From Pseudonocardia sp. EC080619-01 (GTDB lineage: Bacteria; Actinomycetota; Actinomycetes; Mycobacteriales; Pseudonocardiaceae), in contig NZ_CP012184.1 of the NCBI RefSeq assembly GCF_001420995.1, positions 5,750,501-5,814,500 on the forward strand: a stretch of DNA of 64,000 nucleotides, written 5' to 3'. Each line of letters begins with the position of its first letter. Position 1 is the first letter of the stretch. The notes beneath the pieces are model-generated. The model had not been told where the DNA came from. It saw only the letters and a list, made by a program, of their open reading frames with translations, and did no database searches. Positions 43,183 through 51,858 of this stretch are shown here, in pieces. Made by a program: the position numbers and the translations under genes.

Positions 43183-45141
43183 ATGACCCGCACCACCCGT
43201 CCGCGCGGCGGCGACCGCCGCGGCTTCCGCCCGCGCCACGTCCGTCTCACCGAGCCACTGGTCCGCGACGGCGGCGTCCTGCGCCCCGCCTCCTGGGAGG
43301 AGGCCCTCGACCGCGCCGCGGCCGGGTTCCGGGACGTGCCTGGCGACCGCTTCGGCATGTTCAGCTGCTCGAAGGCGACCAACGAGATGAACTACACCGC
43401 CCAGAAGTTCGCCCGGGCGGTGATGGGCAGCAACAACGTCGACAGCTGCAACCGCACTTGACACGCTCCCAGCGTCGTCGGTCTGACGGCGGTCTTCGGT
43501 GCCGGCGGCGGCACCTCCGCGTACGTCGAAGCGGAACACGCCGACCTCCTCGTCCTGTGGGGCAGTAACGCCCGCGAGACGCACCCGATCTTCTTCCACC
43601 ACGTGCTCCAGGGGATCCGCAACGGGGCCCGGATGTACTCGGTGGACCCGCGGCACACCTCCACCGCGCACTGGGCCGACTCCTGGCTCGGGCTCGACGT
43701 GGGCACCGACATCGCGCTCGCGAACGCGGTCGGGCGGGAGATCATCCACGCCGGTCTGGTGAACCGGTCCTTCGTCGAGCGCTCCACCAGCGGTTTCGAC
43801 GACTACCGGGCGTCGGTCGAGCCGTACACGCTCGAGCGCGCCGAGGAGATCACCGGGGTGCCCGCGGCGTCGATCCGGGAGCTGGCGCACGCCTACGCCC
43901 GCGCCGACCGTGCCCAGATCTGCTGGACGCTCGGGATCACCGAGCACCACAACGCCGCGGACTACGTGTTCGCGCTGATCAACCTGGCGCTGCTCACCGG
44001 GCACGTCGGCCGGTACGGCTCCGGGCTGGTCCCGCTGCGCGGGCAGAACAACGTCCAGGGCGGCGGGGACATGGGCTCCATCCCGGCGAAGCTGCCCGGC
44101 GGCTACGACGTGGGCGACGACGAGGCGCGCGCCCGGTTCCAGGCCGTCTACGGCGGGAAGCCGATCCCGCCGGTCAAGGGCATGCACCTCTCGGAGATGT
44201 TCGAGGCGATGGAGCGCCGTGAGCTGTCGGCGCTCTACTGCATCGGTGAGAACCCGGCCGAGTCGGAGGCCAACGCCCTGCACGCGCGGCACCTGCTGGA
44301 GGACCTGGACCATCTCGTCGTCCAGGACATCTTCCGGACCGCGACGGCCGAGCTCGCCGACGTCGTCCTGCCCGCGGCGGCCGACTGGTGCGAGTACGAG
44401 GGCACCGTCACCAACTCCGAGCGGCGTGTGCAGCGGGTCCGCAAGGCGCTCGACCCGCCCGGGCTCGCCCGCCCCGACACCCACATCATCTGCGGCATCG
44501 CCGACCGCCTCGGCCACGACTGGGGCGAGCCGACGGCCGAGCAGGTGTGGGACGAGCTGCGCTCGGTGTCGCTGAACTGGCACCACGGCATGAGCTACCC
44601 GCGGCTCGACGCGCTCGGCGGCATCCAGTGGCCGTGCCCGGCGGAGGACCACCCGGGCACCCCGCTGATGCACGCCCGGCTGTGGGCCGACGACCCGGCC
44701 GAGCGCGGCACCCCGGCGCCGTTCACGCCGGTGGAGCACGTCGCACCGGTCGACGAGCTGTCCGAGGAGTTCCCGATCCGCCTCACGACGGTCCGCCTGC
44801 TCGACGCCTACAACTCCGGCGTCCAGACCGGGGGCTACGCCTCGCCGCTGCGACGGCGGGAGTCGCTGCGGATGGACGCGGCCGACGCCGAGCGGCTCGG
44901 GATCGCCGACGGCGAGCGGGTCCGGGTGTCGAGCCGTCGCGGGGCGGTGGAGGCGCCGGTGGCGCTCGACCCGTCGCTGCGGCCGGGACTGGCGTCGTTC
45001 ACGCCGCACTTCAGCGAGGAGGTCGACGTCAACGTCCTGACCAACGACGCATGGGACCCCAAGTCGGGGACCTCGGAGTTCAAGGCCACCGCCGTGCGGA
45101 TCGAGAAGGTGACCGGGTCGCTGCCGGTCGCGGGGGAGTAG
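43183..45141 (+). CDS. fdhF: Formate dehydrogenase catalytic chain, selenocysteine-containing (in-frame UGA at 43459-43461)
   Basis: Molybdopterin (bis-MGD) oxidoreductase oxidising formate to CO2. Read through one TGA it gives 652 residues in a single frame with conserved sequence on both sides: NNVDSCNRT-U-HAPSVVGL, then VLWGSNARETHPIFFHHVLQ, RMYSVDPRHTSTA and the MopB C-terminal domain (YASPLRRRESLRMDAADAER). The TGA (residue 93) falls exactly at the catalytic Sec/Cys before the conserved His, and a hairpin with a GGUCU loop follows. The usual N-terminal [4Fe-4S] domain is missing and is found on the protein encoded at 47114. No Tat signal, so it is cytoplasmic. GGAGG precedes the ATG. A direct repeat TGTGAC (43106, 43119) lies upstream. 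Confidence 0.92.
43473..43491 (+). promoter_or_regulatory. Bacterial SECIS element of fdhF
   Basis: CGUCGUC (43473-43479) pairs with GACGGCG (43485-43491; one G-U pair) around the loop GGUCU. The loop begins 18 bases after the UGA, the same loop sequence and spacing as in Escherichia coli fdhF as I recall it. It would recruit SelB with Sec-tRNA. Confidence 0.85.
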
Positions 45142-45144
45142 TGG

Positions 45145-47070
45145 ATGGACCTGCACCTGTCGTCGGCGGAACCGAGCACGGGCGAGCGTGAGGCGGTCGA
45201 CGCCGCGTTCGCGCTGCTCGCGCCGTCCGCGGCCGAGCTGACGGCGGGTGACCGGGCCACCCGGTCCCGGCACGCCGGGCACGCCGCCCGCTCGCACCGG
45301 CACCTGCTCCTGCCGCTGCTGCACGCCGTGCACGACGCCGAGGGCTGGCTGTCCGAGGGCGCCCTCAACCACGTGGCGCGCACGCTGCAGGTCCCGCCCG
45401 CCGAGGTGTACGGCGTCGCGACGTTCTACGCGATGTTCTCCGTCGAGCCCCGCGCCCCTCGGGTCGTGCACGTCTGCGACGACGTCGCGTGCGGCCCGGC
45501 GGGCGGCGAGGAGATCGCGGCCGCGCTCGGGCCGGCGCTGGGGCCGGAGGGCACGGGCTCCGGCCCGGACGGCGCGCCGGCCGCCTGCTGGGTCCGCAGC
45601 CCCTGCCTCGGGCTGTGCGAGCGGGCACCCGCGGTGCTGCACCAGCGGGCGGGCGAACCGGACCTGTCCCAGGCCCCGGCGACCCCGTCGTCGGTCCTGG
45701 AGGCCGCCTCCGCGCCCGCCGACCCGTCCGGGGAGCAGGCCTCGGCCGCCGACCGGGCCTTCGCCGACGCGACGGTGAGCGCGCCCCAGACCCGCACCGG
45801 TGCGCACCTGCGGCTGCTGCGCCGGGTCGGCGTCGTCGACCCGTCCTCGCTCGACGACTACCGCTCCCGCGGCGGCTACGCGGCGCTGCGCCGAGCCGTC
45901 GACCTCGGCCCGACCCGGGTGATCGCCGAGCTGAAGGACTCGTCGCTGACCGGGCGCGGCGGCGCGGCGTTCCCCACCGGCGTGAAGTGGGAGGGCGTCG
46001 CGCAGGCGCCGGAACGTCCGCACCACCTCGTCTGCAACGCCGACGAGTCGGAGCCGGGCACCTTCAAGGACCGGGTGCTGATGGAGGGCGACCCGTTCGG
46101 CCTGGTCGAGGCCATGACCATCGCCGGGTACGTGACCGGCGCGACCGTCGGGCACCTCTACATCCGCGGCGAGTACCCGCTGGCGACCCGCCGGCTGCAG
46201 GACGCGATCGCCGCCGCCCGGGCCCGCGGCCTGCTCGGCGACGACGTCATGGGCGAGGGCTTCGCGTTCGACATCGACCTGCGGCGCGGCGCGGGCGCCT
46301 ACATCTGCGGCGAGGAGACCGCGCTGCTGGAGTCGATCGAGGGCTACCGGGGGGAGCCGCGCAACAAACCGCCGTTCCCGGCCTCAGTCGGTCTGTTCGG
46401 CAAGCCGACGGCGATCAACAACGTCGAGACGCTCTACAACGTGCTGGAGGTCCTCGACATCGGCGGGCAGGCGTTCGCCGGGGTCGGCGGCGGCCGGTCC
46501 ACCGGGTCGAAGCTCTTCTGCGTCTCCGGCGCGGTCGGCACCCCCGGGGTGTACGAGGTCGACTTCGGGACCACCCTGCGGCAGCTGCTCGACCTCGCGG
46601 GCGGTGCCCGCGGGTCGCTGCGGACGGTGCTGCTCGGCGGCGCGGCCGGCGGCTTCGTCCTGCCCGGCGACCTGGACGTCGTGCTCACCCTGGAGGGTGC
46701 CCGCGACATCGGCGCCACCCTGGGCTCGGGCGTCGTCCTGGTGTTCGACGAGGACGCGGACCTGACCGGCACCCTGCGGCGGATCGCCGCGTTCTTCCGC
46801 GACGAGTCGTGCGGGCAGTGCGTGCCCTGCCGGGTCGGGACGGTCCGCCAGGAGGAGGCGCTCGCCCGCCTGGAGCGGAACGCGCCGATCGGCTCGCGGG
46901 AGACCGAGATCGCGCTGCTCGACGACCTGGCCCGGGTGATGCGGGACGCGTCGATCTGCGGGCTGGGGCAGACCGCGCCGTCCGCGGTGACGTCCGCGAT
47001 CGACCTCGGGCTGATCGCGGCACCCCCGCGCGACCGCTCGTCGACGAACGGCCACGGGGGCACCCGGTGA
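45145..47070 (+). CDS. NuoE-NuoF fusion subunit of the NAD-dependent formate dehydrogenase
   Basis: A 641-residue fusion. Residues about 1-190 form a NuoE-like thioredoxin fold with a [2Fe-2S] site (CDDVACG and CLGLC) after LQVPPAEVYGVATFYAMFSV. Residues about 210-625 form a NuoF-like unit: GRGGAAFPTGVKWEG binds FMN, CNADESEPGTFKDR and AYICGEETALLESIEGYRGE bind NADH, an SLBB domain follows, and DESCGQCVPCRVGT plus CGLG hold a [4Fe-4S] cluster. It accepts electrons from the catalytic chain and reduces NAD+. It starts 3 bases after the fdhF stop, so the two are tightly coupled. Confidence 0.93.
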   Translation: MDLHLSSAEPSTGEREAVDAAFALLAPSAAELTAGDRATRSRHAGHAARSHRHLLLPLLHAVHDAEGWLSEGALNHVARTLQVPPAEVYGVATFYAMFSVEPRAPRVVHVCDDVACGPAGGEEIAAALGPALGPEGTGSGPDGAPAACWVRSPCLGLCERAPAVLHQRAGEPDLSQAPATPSSVLEAASAPADPSGEQASAADRAFADATVSAPQTRTGAHLRLLRRVGVVDPSSLDDYRSRGGYAALRRAVDLGPTRVIAELKDSSLTGRGGAAFPTGVKWEGVAQAPERPHHLVCNADESEPGTFKDRVLMEGDPFGLVEAMTIAGYVTGATVGHLYIRGEYPLATRRLQDAIAAARARGLLGDDVMGEGFAFDIDLRRGAGAYICGEETALLESIEGYRGEPRNKPPFPASVGLFGKPTAINNVETLYNVLEVLDIGGQAFAGVGGGRSTGSKLFCVSGAVGTPGVYEVDFGTTLRQLLDLAGGARGSLRTVLLGGAAGGFVLPGDLDVVLTLEGARDIGATLGSGVVLVFDEDADLTGTLRRIAAFFRDESCGQCVPCRVGTVRQEEALARLERNAPIGSRETEIALLDDLARVMRDASICGLGQTAPSAVTSAIDLGLIAAPPRDRSSTNGHGGTR

Positions 47071-47113
47071 TCGGCCCGGCCACCCGACCATTCGCAGCGG
47101 CGAGGGAGCACCG

Positions 47114-48319
47114 ATGACGACGACCAGCGGCAAGGGCCCGGCCGGCCCCGGCGGCGGCTCGCGGGCACCGGCCCCCGGGCAGGTCGACGGCGCCCCCGAG
47201 GCCGACGCGGGCGCGAACGGCTCGGAGACCCCGGGCGACGGCCCGGGCGCGGGCGAGGGGGTCGGCACCCTGGGCCGGACCAACGGGGCCGGGGCGGTCG
47301 GCGTCACCGTCGCCGACCCGGCCGGGGCCGCGCCGGGCCCGGCCGAGCGCCTGTCCGGCGGCCCCGTGATGCTCGGCCCGATCCGGCGCACCGTCGGGCT
47401 CTCGCTGGACGGCACGGAGGTCCGGGTCCCGGAGGGCTCGACGATCCTGGAGGCGCTGCACTCCGAGGGCACGGCCGAGCAGGCCGACACCCCGACGCTG
47501 TGCTGGGCGCCCAACATGGACCCGATCAACGCCTGCCGGGTGTGTGTCGTCGAGGTCGAGGGCTCCCGCACCCTGGTGCCGTCGTGCGCCCGGCGGTGCG
47601 AGGACGGCATGGAGGTGCGGACCGGCACCGAGAAGGTCCGGCACAGCCGTCGCATGGTGCTGGAGCTGCTGGCGTCGTCGGTGGACATGGACCGTGCGAG
47701 CGACGACGTGCAGCGCTGGATGCGCGAGTACGGCGTCGACGCCGAGCGGTACGGGCCGCCCGACGCGCCCGCCGCGGCGGGGGAGCGCGACCGCCGCCAT
47801 CCCGGGCACCACCACGCCCCGGACGGGCGCACCCGGGCGACCGTCGAGCAGCCCGTCAAGATCGACAACGATCTCTACGTGCGGGACTACTCCCGCTGCA
47901 TCATGTGCTACAAGTGCGTCAACGCCTGCGGCACCGACGCCCAGTTCACCTTCGCGATCGCCGCCGCCGGTCGCGGGTTCGACGCCCGCATCGCCACCGA
48001 GCACGACGTCGAGCTGCCCGACTCCGCCTGCGTCTACTGCGGGAACTGCATCGGCGTCTGCCCGACGGGCGCGCTGGTCTCGGTGGCCGAGCACGACCGG
48101 CGCGAGGCGGGCGACTGGCATCCCGACGAGGAGTCCGTCACGACGACGATCTGCTCGTTCTGCGGGGTCGGCTGCAACCTGGAGCTGCACGTCCAGCGCG
48201 GCGAGATCGTGAACGTGACGAGTCCGGCCGACCACTCGGTGACCCACGGCCACCTGTGCATCAAGGGCCGGTTCGGGTTCCGGCACGTGCAGAACCTGCC
48301 GGAGGACCGACCGTCGTGA
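47114..48319 (+). CDS. NuoG-like Fe-S subunit carrying the detached N-terminal domain of the formate dehydrogenase
   Basis: A 401-residue Fe-S protein. Residues 1-80 are Gly/Ala/Pro-rich. A plant-type [2Fe-2S] ferredoxin domain follows (CWAPNMDPINACRVCVVEVE), then two [4Fe-4S] motifs, CIMCYKCVNAC and CVYCGNCIGVCPTGA. The last 58 residues are the Mo-enzyme Fe4S4 domain: Cys347, 350, 354 and 382, followed by Lys384 in HLCIKGRFGF. In ordinary FdsA/FdhF chains this domain and its Lys are fused in front of the Mo domain; here they are separate. It ends the operon and overlaps the convergent TetR gene by 59 bases. Confidence 0.9.
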   Translation: MTTTSGKGPAGPGGGSRAPAPGQVDGAPEADAGANGSETPGDGPGAGEGVGTLGRTNGAGAVGVTVADPAGAAPGPAERLSGGPVMLGPIRRTVGLSLDGTEVRVPEGSTILEALHSEGTAEQADTPTLCWAPNMDPINACRVCVVEVEGSRTLVPSCARRCEDGMEVRTGTEKVRHSRRMVLELLASSVDMDRASDDVQRWMREYGVDAERYGPPDAPAAAGERDRRHPGHHHAPDGRTRATVEQPVKIDNDLYVRDYSRCIMCYKCVNACGTDAQFTFAIAAAGRGFDARIATEHDVELPDSACVYCGNCIGVCPTGALVSVAEHDRREAGDWHPDEESVTTTICSFCGVGCNLELHVQRGEIVNVTSPADHSVTHGHLCIKGRFGFRHVQNLPEDRPS

Positions 48320-48848
48320 GGAAGCGGGTCAGCTCCCGCTCGACGTGCGTGGTGACCGGCTCGCGCGGGTCGAAACCCCACCACGTCAGGGTGCCCTGCC
48401 AGTAGGTCGCGACGGCGTCGCCCAGGCCGGGCGGCCCGTCCAGGCACGCGTCGAGGACCCCGGCGAGGGACGCCCGCCACGCCGTGCCCCGCCGGCGCGC
48501 CTGCGGGTCGCGGAGGTCCTCGCGCAGCACCAGCAGGGCGTCGGCGTAACTGTCGATGCCGCCGTACTGCTCGGAGAGCCCGACGAGGAACGCGACCGCG
48601 CCCCGCGGGGTGCGCTCCACGGTGGCCCCGAGCTCGTCGGTGCGCCGTTCGAGCCGGTCCCACGCGTGCAGCAGCACCCGGCTGAGCAGGTCGGGCTTGC
48701 TCCCGAACCGCTGGACGAGCGTCGCCGGGGCGAGCCCGCTCGCCTCGGAGAGCGCGGCGAACGTCAGGGACTGCGGGCCGCCGGCGTGCAGCACGTCGAG
48801 GGCGACGTCGAGGACGTCGGAATCGGGGACCTGCTTGCGGCGGGGCAT
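48261..48848 (-). CDS. TetR-family transcriptional repressor
   Basis: A 195-residue regulator. The helix-turn-helix lies in DVALDVLHAGGPQSLTFAAL and GLAPATLVQRFGSKPDLLSR; the rest is the helical ligand-binding domain (LTWWGFDPREPVTTHVEREL). The ATG at 48848 is 48 bases from the divergent SDR gene, with a 30-base dyad between them that probably binds this repressor. Its 3' end overlaps the formate dehydrogenase Fe-S gene in antisense, so the two transcripts would collide. Confidence 0.88.
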   Translation of the reverse strand: MPRRKQVPDSDVLDVALDVLHAGGPQSLTFAALSEASGLAPATLVQRFGSKPDLLSRVLLHAWDRLERRTDELGATVERTPRGAVAFLVGLSEQYGGIDSYADALLVLREDLRDPQARRRGTAWRASLAGVLDACLDGPPGLGDAVATYWQGTLTWWGFDPREPVTTHVERELTRFLTTVGPPAGSARAGTRTGP

Positions 48849-48856
48849 GGCACCAT

Positions 48857-48886
48857 CGTATATAAACGAATAGACGTTCACATACG
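48857..48886. promoter_or_regulatory. TetR operator between tetR and the SDR gene
   Basis: A 30-base imperfect dyad centred at 48871.5. CGTAT/ATACG are the outer arms and AACG/CGTT the inner arms; 11 of 15 positions pair. It lies in the AT-rich spacer covering both promoters. Confidence 0.7.
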
Positions 48887-48896
48887 AGGAGGACAC

Positions 48897-49805
48897 ATGG
48901 ACCTGACGGGACGGGTGGCGCTGGTCGCCGGGGCGACACGCGGGGCCGGGCGCGGGATCGCCGTCGAGCTGGGCGCGGCCGGGGCGACCGTGTACTGCAC
49001 CGGGCGCACCACGCGCGAGCAGCGGTCCGAGTACGACCGCGCGGAGACGATCGAGGACACCGCCGACCTGGTCACCGCGGCCGGCGGCACCGGGATCGCG
49101 GTGCCCACCGACCACCTCGACACCGAGGCCGTCGCCGCGCTCGTCGACCGGATCGGGCGCGAGCACGGCCGGCTCGACGTGCTCGTCAACGACATCTGGG
49201 GCGGCGAGCTCATGGTCGAGTGGGAGACCCCGGTCTGGGAGCACGACCTGGCCAACGGGCTCCGCACGCTGCGGCTGGCGATCGACACCCACCTGGTCAC
49301 CGCGCACCACGCGCTGCGGCTGCTGTCGCGGACGCCCGGCGGGCTCGTCGTCGAGGTCACCGACGGCACCGACGGGTACAACGCCGAGAACTACCGGCTC
49401 AACGCCTTCTACGACCTCGCGAAGATCGCCCCGATCCGGCTCGCCCGGTCCTGGGCGCACGAGCTGCGCGGGCACGGCGGCACGGCGGTCGCCGTCACGC
49501 CCGGCTGGCTGCGCTCGGAGATGATGCTGGAGCTCTTCGGCGTCACCGAGGACACCTGGCGCGACGCGCTCACCGCCGAGCCGCACTTCGCCATCTCCGA
49601 GTCGCCGCGGCTCGTCGGGCGCGGGATCGCCGCACTCGCCGCGGACCCCGACCGGCACCGCTGGAACGGCCGCTCCACCTCCTCCGGGGAGCTCGCCCGG
49701 GAGTACGGCCTCGACGACGTCGACGGCTCGCGCCCGGACGCCTGGCGCTACATCGTCGAGGTGCAGGACGCGGGGAAGCCGGCGGACGTCACCGGCTACC
49801 GCTGA
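48897..49805 (+). CDS. SDR-family oxidoreductase
   Basis: A 302-residue short-chain dehydrogenase. The cofactor motif is VALVAGATRGAGRGIAVELG with CTGRTTRE, which favours NADP(H). The usual Y-x-x-x-K catalytic pair appears as FYDLAKIAPIRLAR, and DVLVNDIWGG replaces the usual NNAG. It is probably a carbonyl reductase; the substrate is unknown. GAGGAGG precedes the ATG. It is divergent from TetR with a shared operator and overlaps the TauE-like gene by one base, so the three form a regulated unit. Confidence 0.88.
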   Translation: MDLTGRVALVAGATRGAGRGIAVELGAAGATVYCTGRTTREQRSEYDRAETIEDTADLVTAAGGTGIAVPTDHLDTEAVAALVDRIGREHGRLDVLVNDIWGGELMVEWETPVWEHDLANGLRTLRLAIDTHLVTAHHALRLLSRTPGGLVVEVTDGTDGYNAENYRLNAFYDLAKIAPIRLARSWAHELRGHGGTAVAVTPGWLRSEMMLELFGVTEDTWRDALTAEPHFAISESPRLVGRGIAALAADPDRHRWNGRSTSSGELAREYGLDDVDGSRPDAWRYIVEVQDAGKPADVTGYR

Positions 49806-50539
49806 TGCCACCGGACCCCACGGCGCTCGCCGTCCTGACCGCCGTCGTGGCGGCCGGGACGGCGGTGCAGGTCCTGCTCGGGTTCGGGGTGAACCTCCTG
49901 CTCGTCCCGGCGGCGCTGCTGCTCTGGCCGGGACTGGTACCGGTCCCGGCCATGATCGTGAACCTGCTGCTGTCGGCGGGGGTCGCGGTGCGGTGGCGCC
50001 GGTGGGCCGATCCGCGGGTCACCCGGTGGGTGCTGGCCGGGGCGGTGCCGGGGCTCGTCGTGGGTGCCTGGCTGCTGGCGGTGCTGAGCCCGCGGGCGCT
50101 CGCCGTCGCGGGGGCCTGCGGCATCCTCGCCGCGGTGCTGATGACCGCCCGCGGCCCGGCGGCCCGGCACGCGGGCCCCTCGGCGAGCGCCGCGGCCGGG
50201 GCCGGTTCCGCGGTTCTGGGCACGACGGCTGCGGTCACCGGCCCGCCGGTCGCGTTGCTGCTCGCCGGGACCGACCCCCGCCGCGCCCGGGCGACGGTCG
50301 CGGTGACGGGCACGGCCATCGCCCTGGTCGCACTGGCCGCCGTGCTGGCGGGACCGCTGCGGGCGGGCGCGGGCGACGCGCTGCTCGCCGGCCTGTGGCT
50401 GCTGCCCGGGATCGGGCTGGGCTGGGTCGCCGGGCACCTGCTGGGGCGCCGGGTGGGCGCCCGGACGCTGCGCCGGGTGGTGCTGGTCGTGTCGGCGGCG
50501 TCGGCCGTCGTCGTGCTCGTGCGGGCCCTGGCGACCTGA
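49805..50539 (+). CDS. TauE/SafE-family membrane permease
   Basis: A 244-residue membrane protein with about eight hydrophobic segments. It begins LAVLTAVVAAGTAVQVLLGF, and GFGVNLLLVPAALLLWPGLV is the typical TauE/SafE first repeat; GTTAAVTGPPVALLLAG marks the second. The family exports sulfite, sulfoacetate or other small organic acids. The ATG overlaps the SDR stop (TGATG), so the genes are coupled. Export of an SDR product or substrate is possible but unproven. Confidence 0.83.
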   Translation: MPPDPTALAVLTAVVAAGTAVQVLLGFGVNLLLVPAALLLWPGLVPVPAMIVNLLLSAGVAVRWRRWADPRVTRWVLAGAVPGLVVGAWLLAVLSPRALAVAGACGILAAVLMTARGPAARHAGPSASAAAGAGSAVLGTTAAVTGPPVALLLAGTDPRRARATVAVTGTAIALVALAAVLAGPLRAGAGDALLAGLWLLPGIGLGWVAGHLLGRRVGARTLRRVVLVVSAASAVVVLVRALAT

Positions 50540-50545
50540 GCCGGG

Positions 50546-51751
50546 TCAGGGTGTGGCGGGAGGCCGTGCCTCCCGTCGCTGCAGCACGAGCAGCGCACTG
50601 AGCGCGATCACCGCGAGCAGCGCGACGAGCCCGCAGAAGGCGATCCCGGCCGTCCGCAGCCCCCAGGCCTGGCTCGCCGCGCCGAGCCCGACGACCGGCA
50701 GCGAGATCGCGACGTAGAGCACCAGGAAGTACGACGACGTCGTCCCGGCCCGCCGTGCCACGTCCACCCGGCTGTTCACCGCGGCCAGGCCCTTGGAGAA
50801 CGTCATGCCCTGCCCCGCGCCGGCGATCACCGCGCCGGCGAGCAGCTCCGTCATCGACGCCCGCGCCACCGACAGCGCGACCAGCCCGACGCCGGCCACC
50901 AGGAGCACGCAGCCCGCGTCGAGCACCCGGTCGGTGCCGGCGTGGCGGACGAGCAGCTGCGCGACCACCGAGGCCCCGAGCAGCACGAACGACATCACGC
51001 CCGCGACGGCGTGGTTCGGGATGCCGATGATCTCGGAGACGATCCGCGGGGAGAGCGCGGTGAACAGGCCGAGCACCGCGAAGCCGGCGAACCCGGCCGT
51101 CGCCGCCAGGGCGAACACCGCCCGGACGGCGGGCGGGACCTCCACCGTCTGCGGGCGCAGCGACGGGTGCGCGGGCCGGTCCCGGACCGTCTCCGGCGCG
51201 GCGAGCACCAGCAGCCCGCACAGCGCCACCACGACCGCGTGCACCGCGAAGGACAGGTGCAGCGGTGCCGGCAGGTACTCGACGGCGACGCCCGCGAGGG
51301 CCGTGCCCAGGCCGAGCCCGCCGATGTTCGCGGCGGTCGCCACCGCGGGCCCGCGGTCCCGCCACGACTCCGGGGCGGCCTCGATCACCGCTGCGGTCGC
51401 GGCCCCGGCGAAGATCCCGGCCGAGACGCCCGACAGCAGCCGCCCCACCAGGAGCACCCACACCGGACCGGCCAGCAGGAAGACCAGGCTGCTGACCAGG
51501 GAGAACGCGACGCCGGCGAGCAGCATCGGGCGTCGCCCCAGCTGGTCGGACCAGCGGCCCGCGAGCAGCAGCGCGGCGAGCACACCGAGGGCGTACACGG
51601 CGAAGACCACCGTCTGGACGACCGGGGAGAACCCGAGCTCGCGCTGGTAGAGCGCGTACATCGGGGTCGGCATCGTGGCGCCGAGCATGACCACGGCGAA
51701 GGTGACGGCGAGCCCCGCGAAGGCCGCGGCCGGTGGCAGGCGAGCGATGAT
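50546..51751 (-). CDS. MFS transporter without a canonical start codon
   Basis: About 400 residues and 12 hydrophobic segments. Family features are FAVVMLGATMPTPMYALYQR in TM1, LLLAGRWSDQLGRRPMLLAG in loop 2-3 and LLVGRLLSGVSAGIFAGAAT. No ATG, GTG or TTG lies in frame before TM1. An ATC at 51751, 4-5 bases after AAGGGG, is at the right place, so it may be a rare start, a mutated ATG or a base error. A CTG 4 codons later is another option. It is last in a four-gene operon. Substrate unknown. Confidence 0.75.
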   Translation of the reverse strand: MIARLPPAAAFAGLAVTFAVVMLGATMPTPMYALYQRELGFSPVVQTVVFAVYALGVLAALLLAGRWSDQLGRRPMLLAGVAFSLVSSLVFLLAGPVWVLLVGRLLSGVSAGIFAGAATAAVIEAAPESWRDRGPAVATAANIGGLGLGTALAGVAVEYLPAPLHLSFAVHAVVVALCGLLVLAAPETVRDRPAHPSLRPQTVEVPPAVRAVFALAATAGFAGFAVLGLFTALSPRIVSEIIGIPNHAVAGVMSFVLLGASVVAQLLVRHAGTDRVLDAGCVLLVAGVGLVALSVARASMTELLAGAVIAGAGQGMTFSKGLAAVNSRVDVARRAGTTSSYFLVLYVAISLPVVGLGAASQAWGLRTAGIAFCGLVALLAVIALSALLVLQRREARPPATP

Positions 51752-51858
51752 CGAGCCCCTTCCGTACGCCCGGTGCGTGTTGCAACGATCATGATCCCAC
51801 CCGGTGCGGGAGGCCGCCGCGGAACCTGCCCGGACGGACGGGAGCGGCGCGCGCCCGC

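Noticed and set aside
43120..43461. A short stand-alone gene ending at the TGA of fdhF
   Set aside because: Conserved sequence continues in the same frame after the TGA, and a SECIS-like hairpin follows, so it is the N-terminal part of the selenoprotein.
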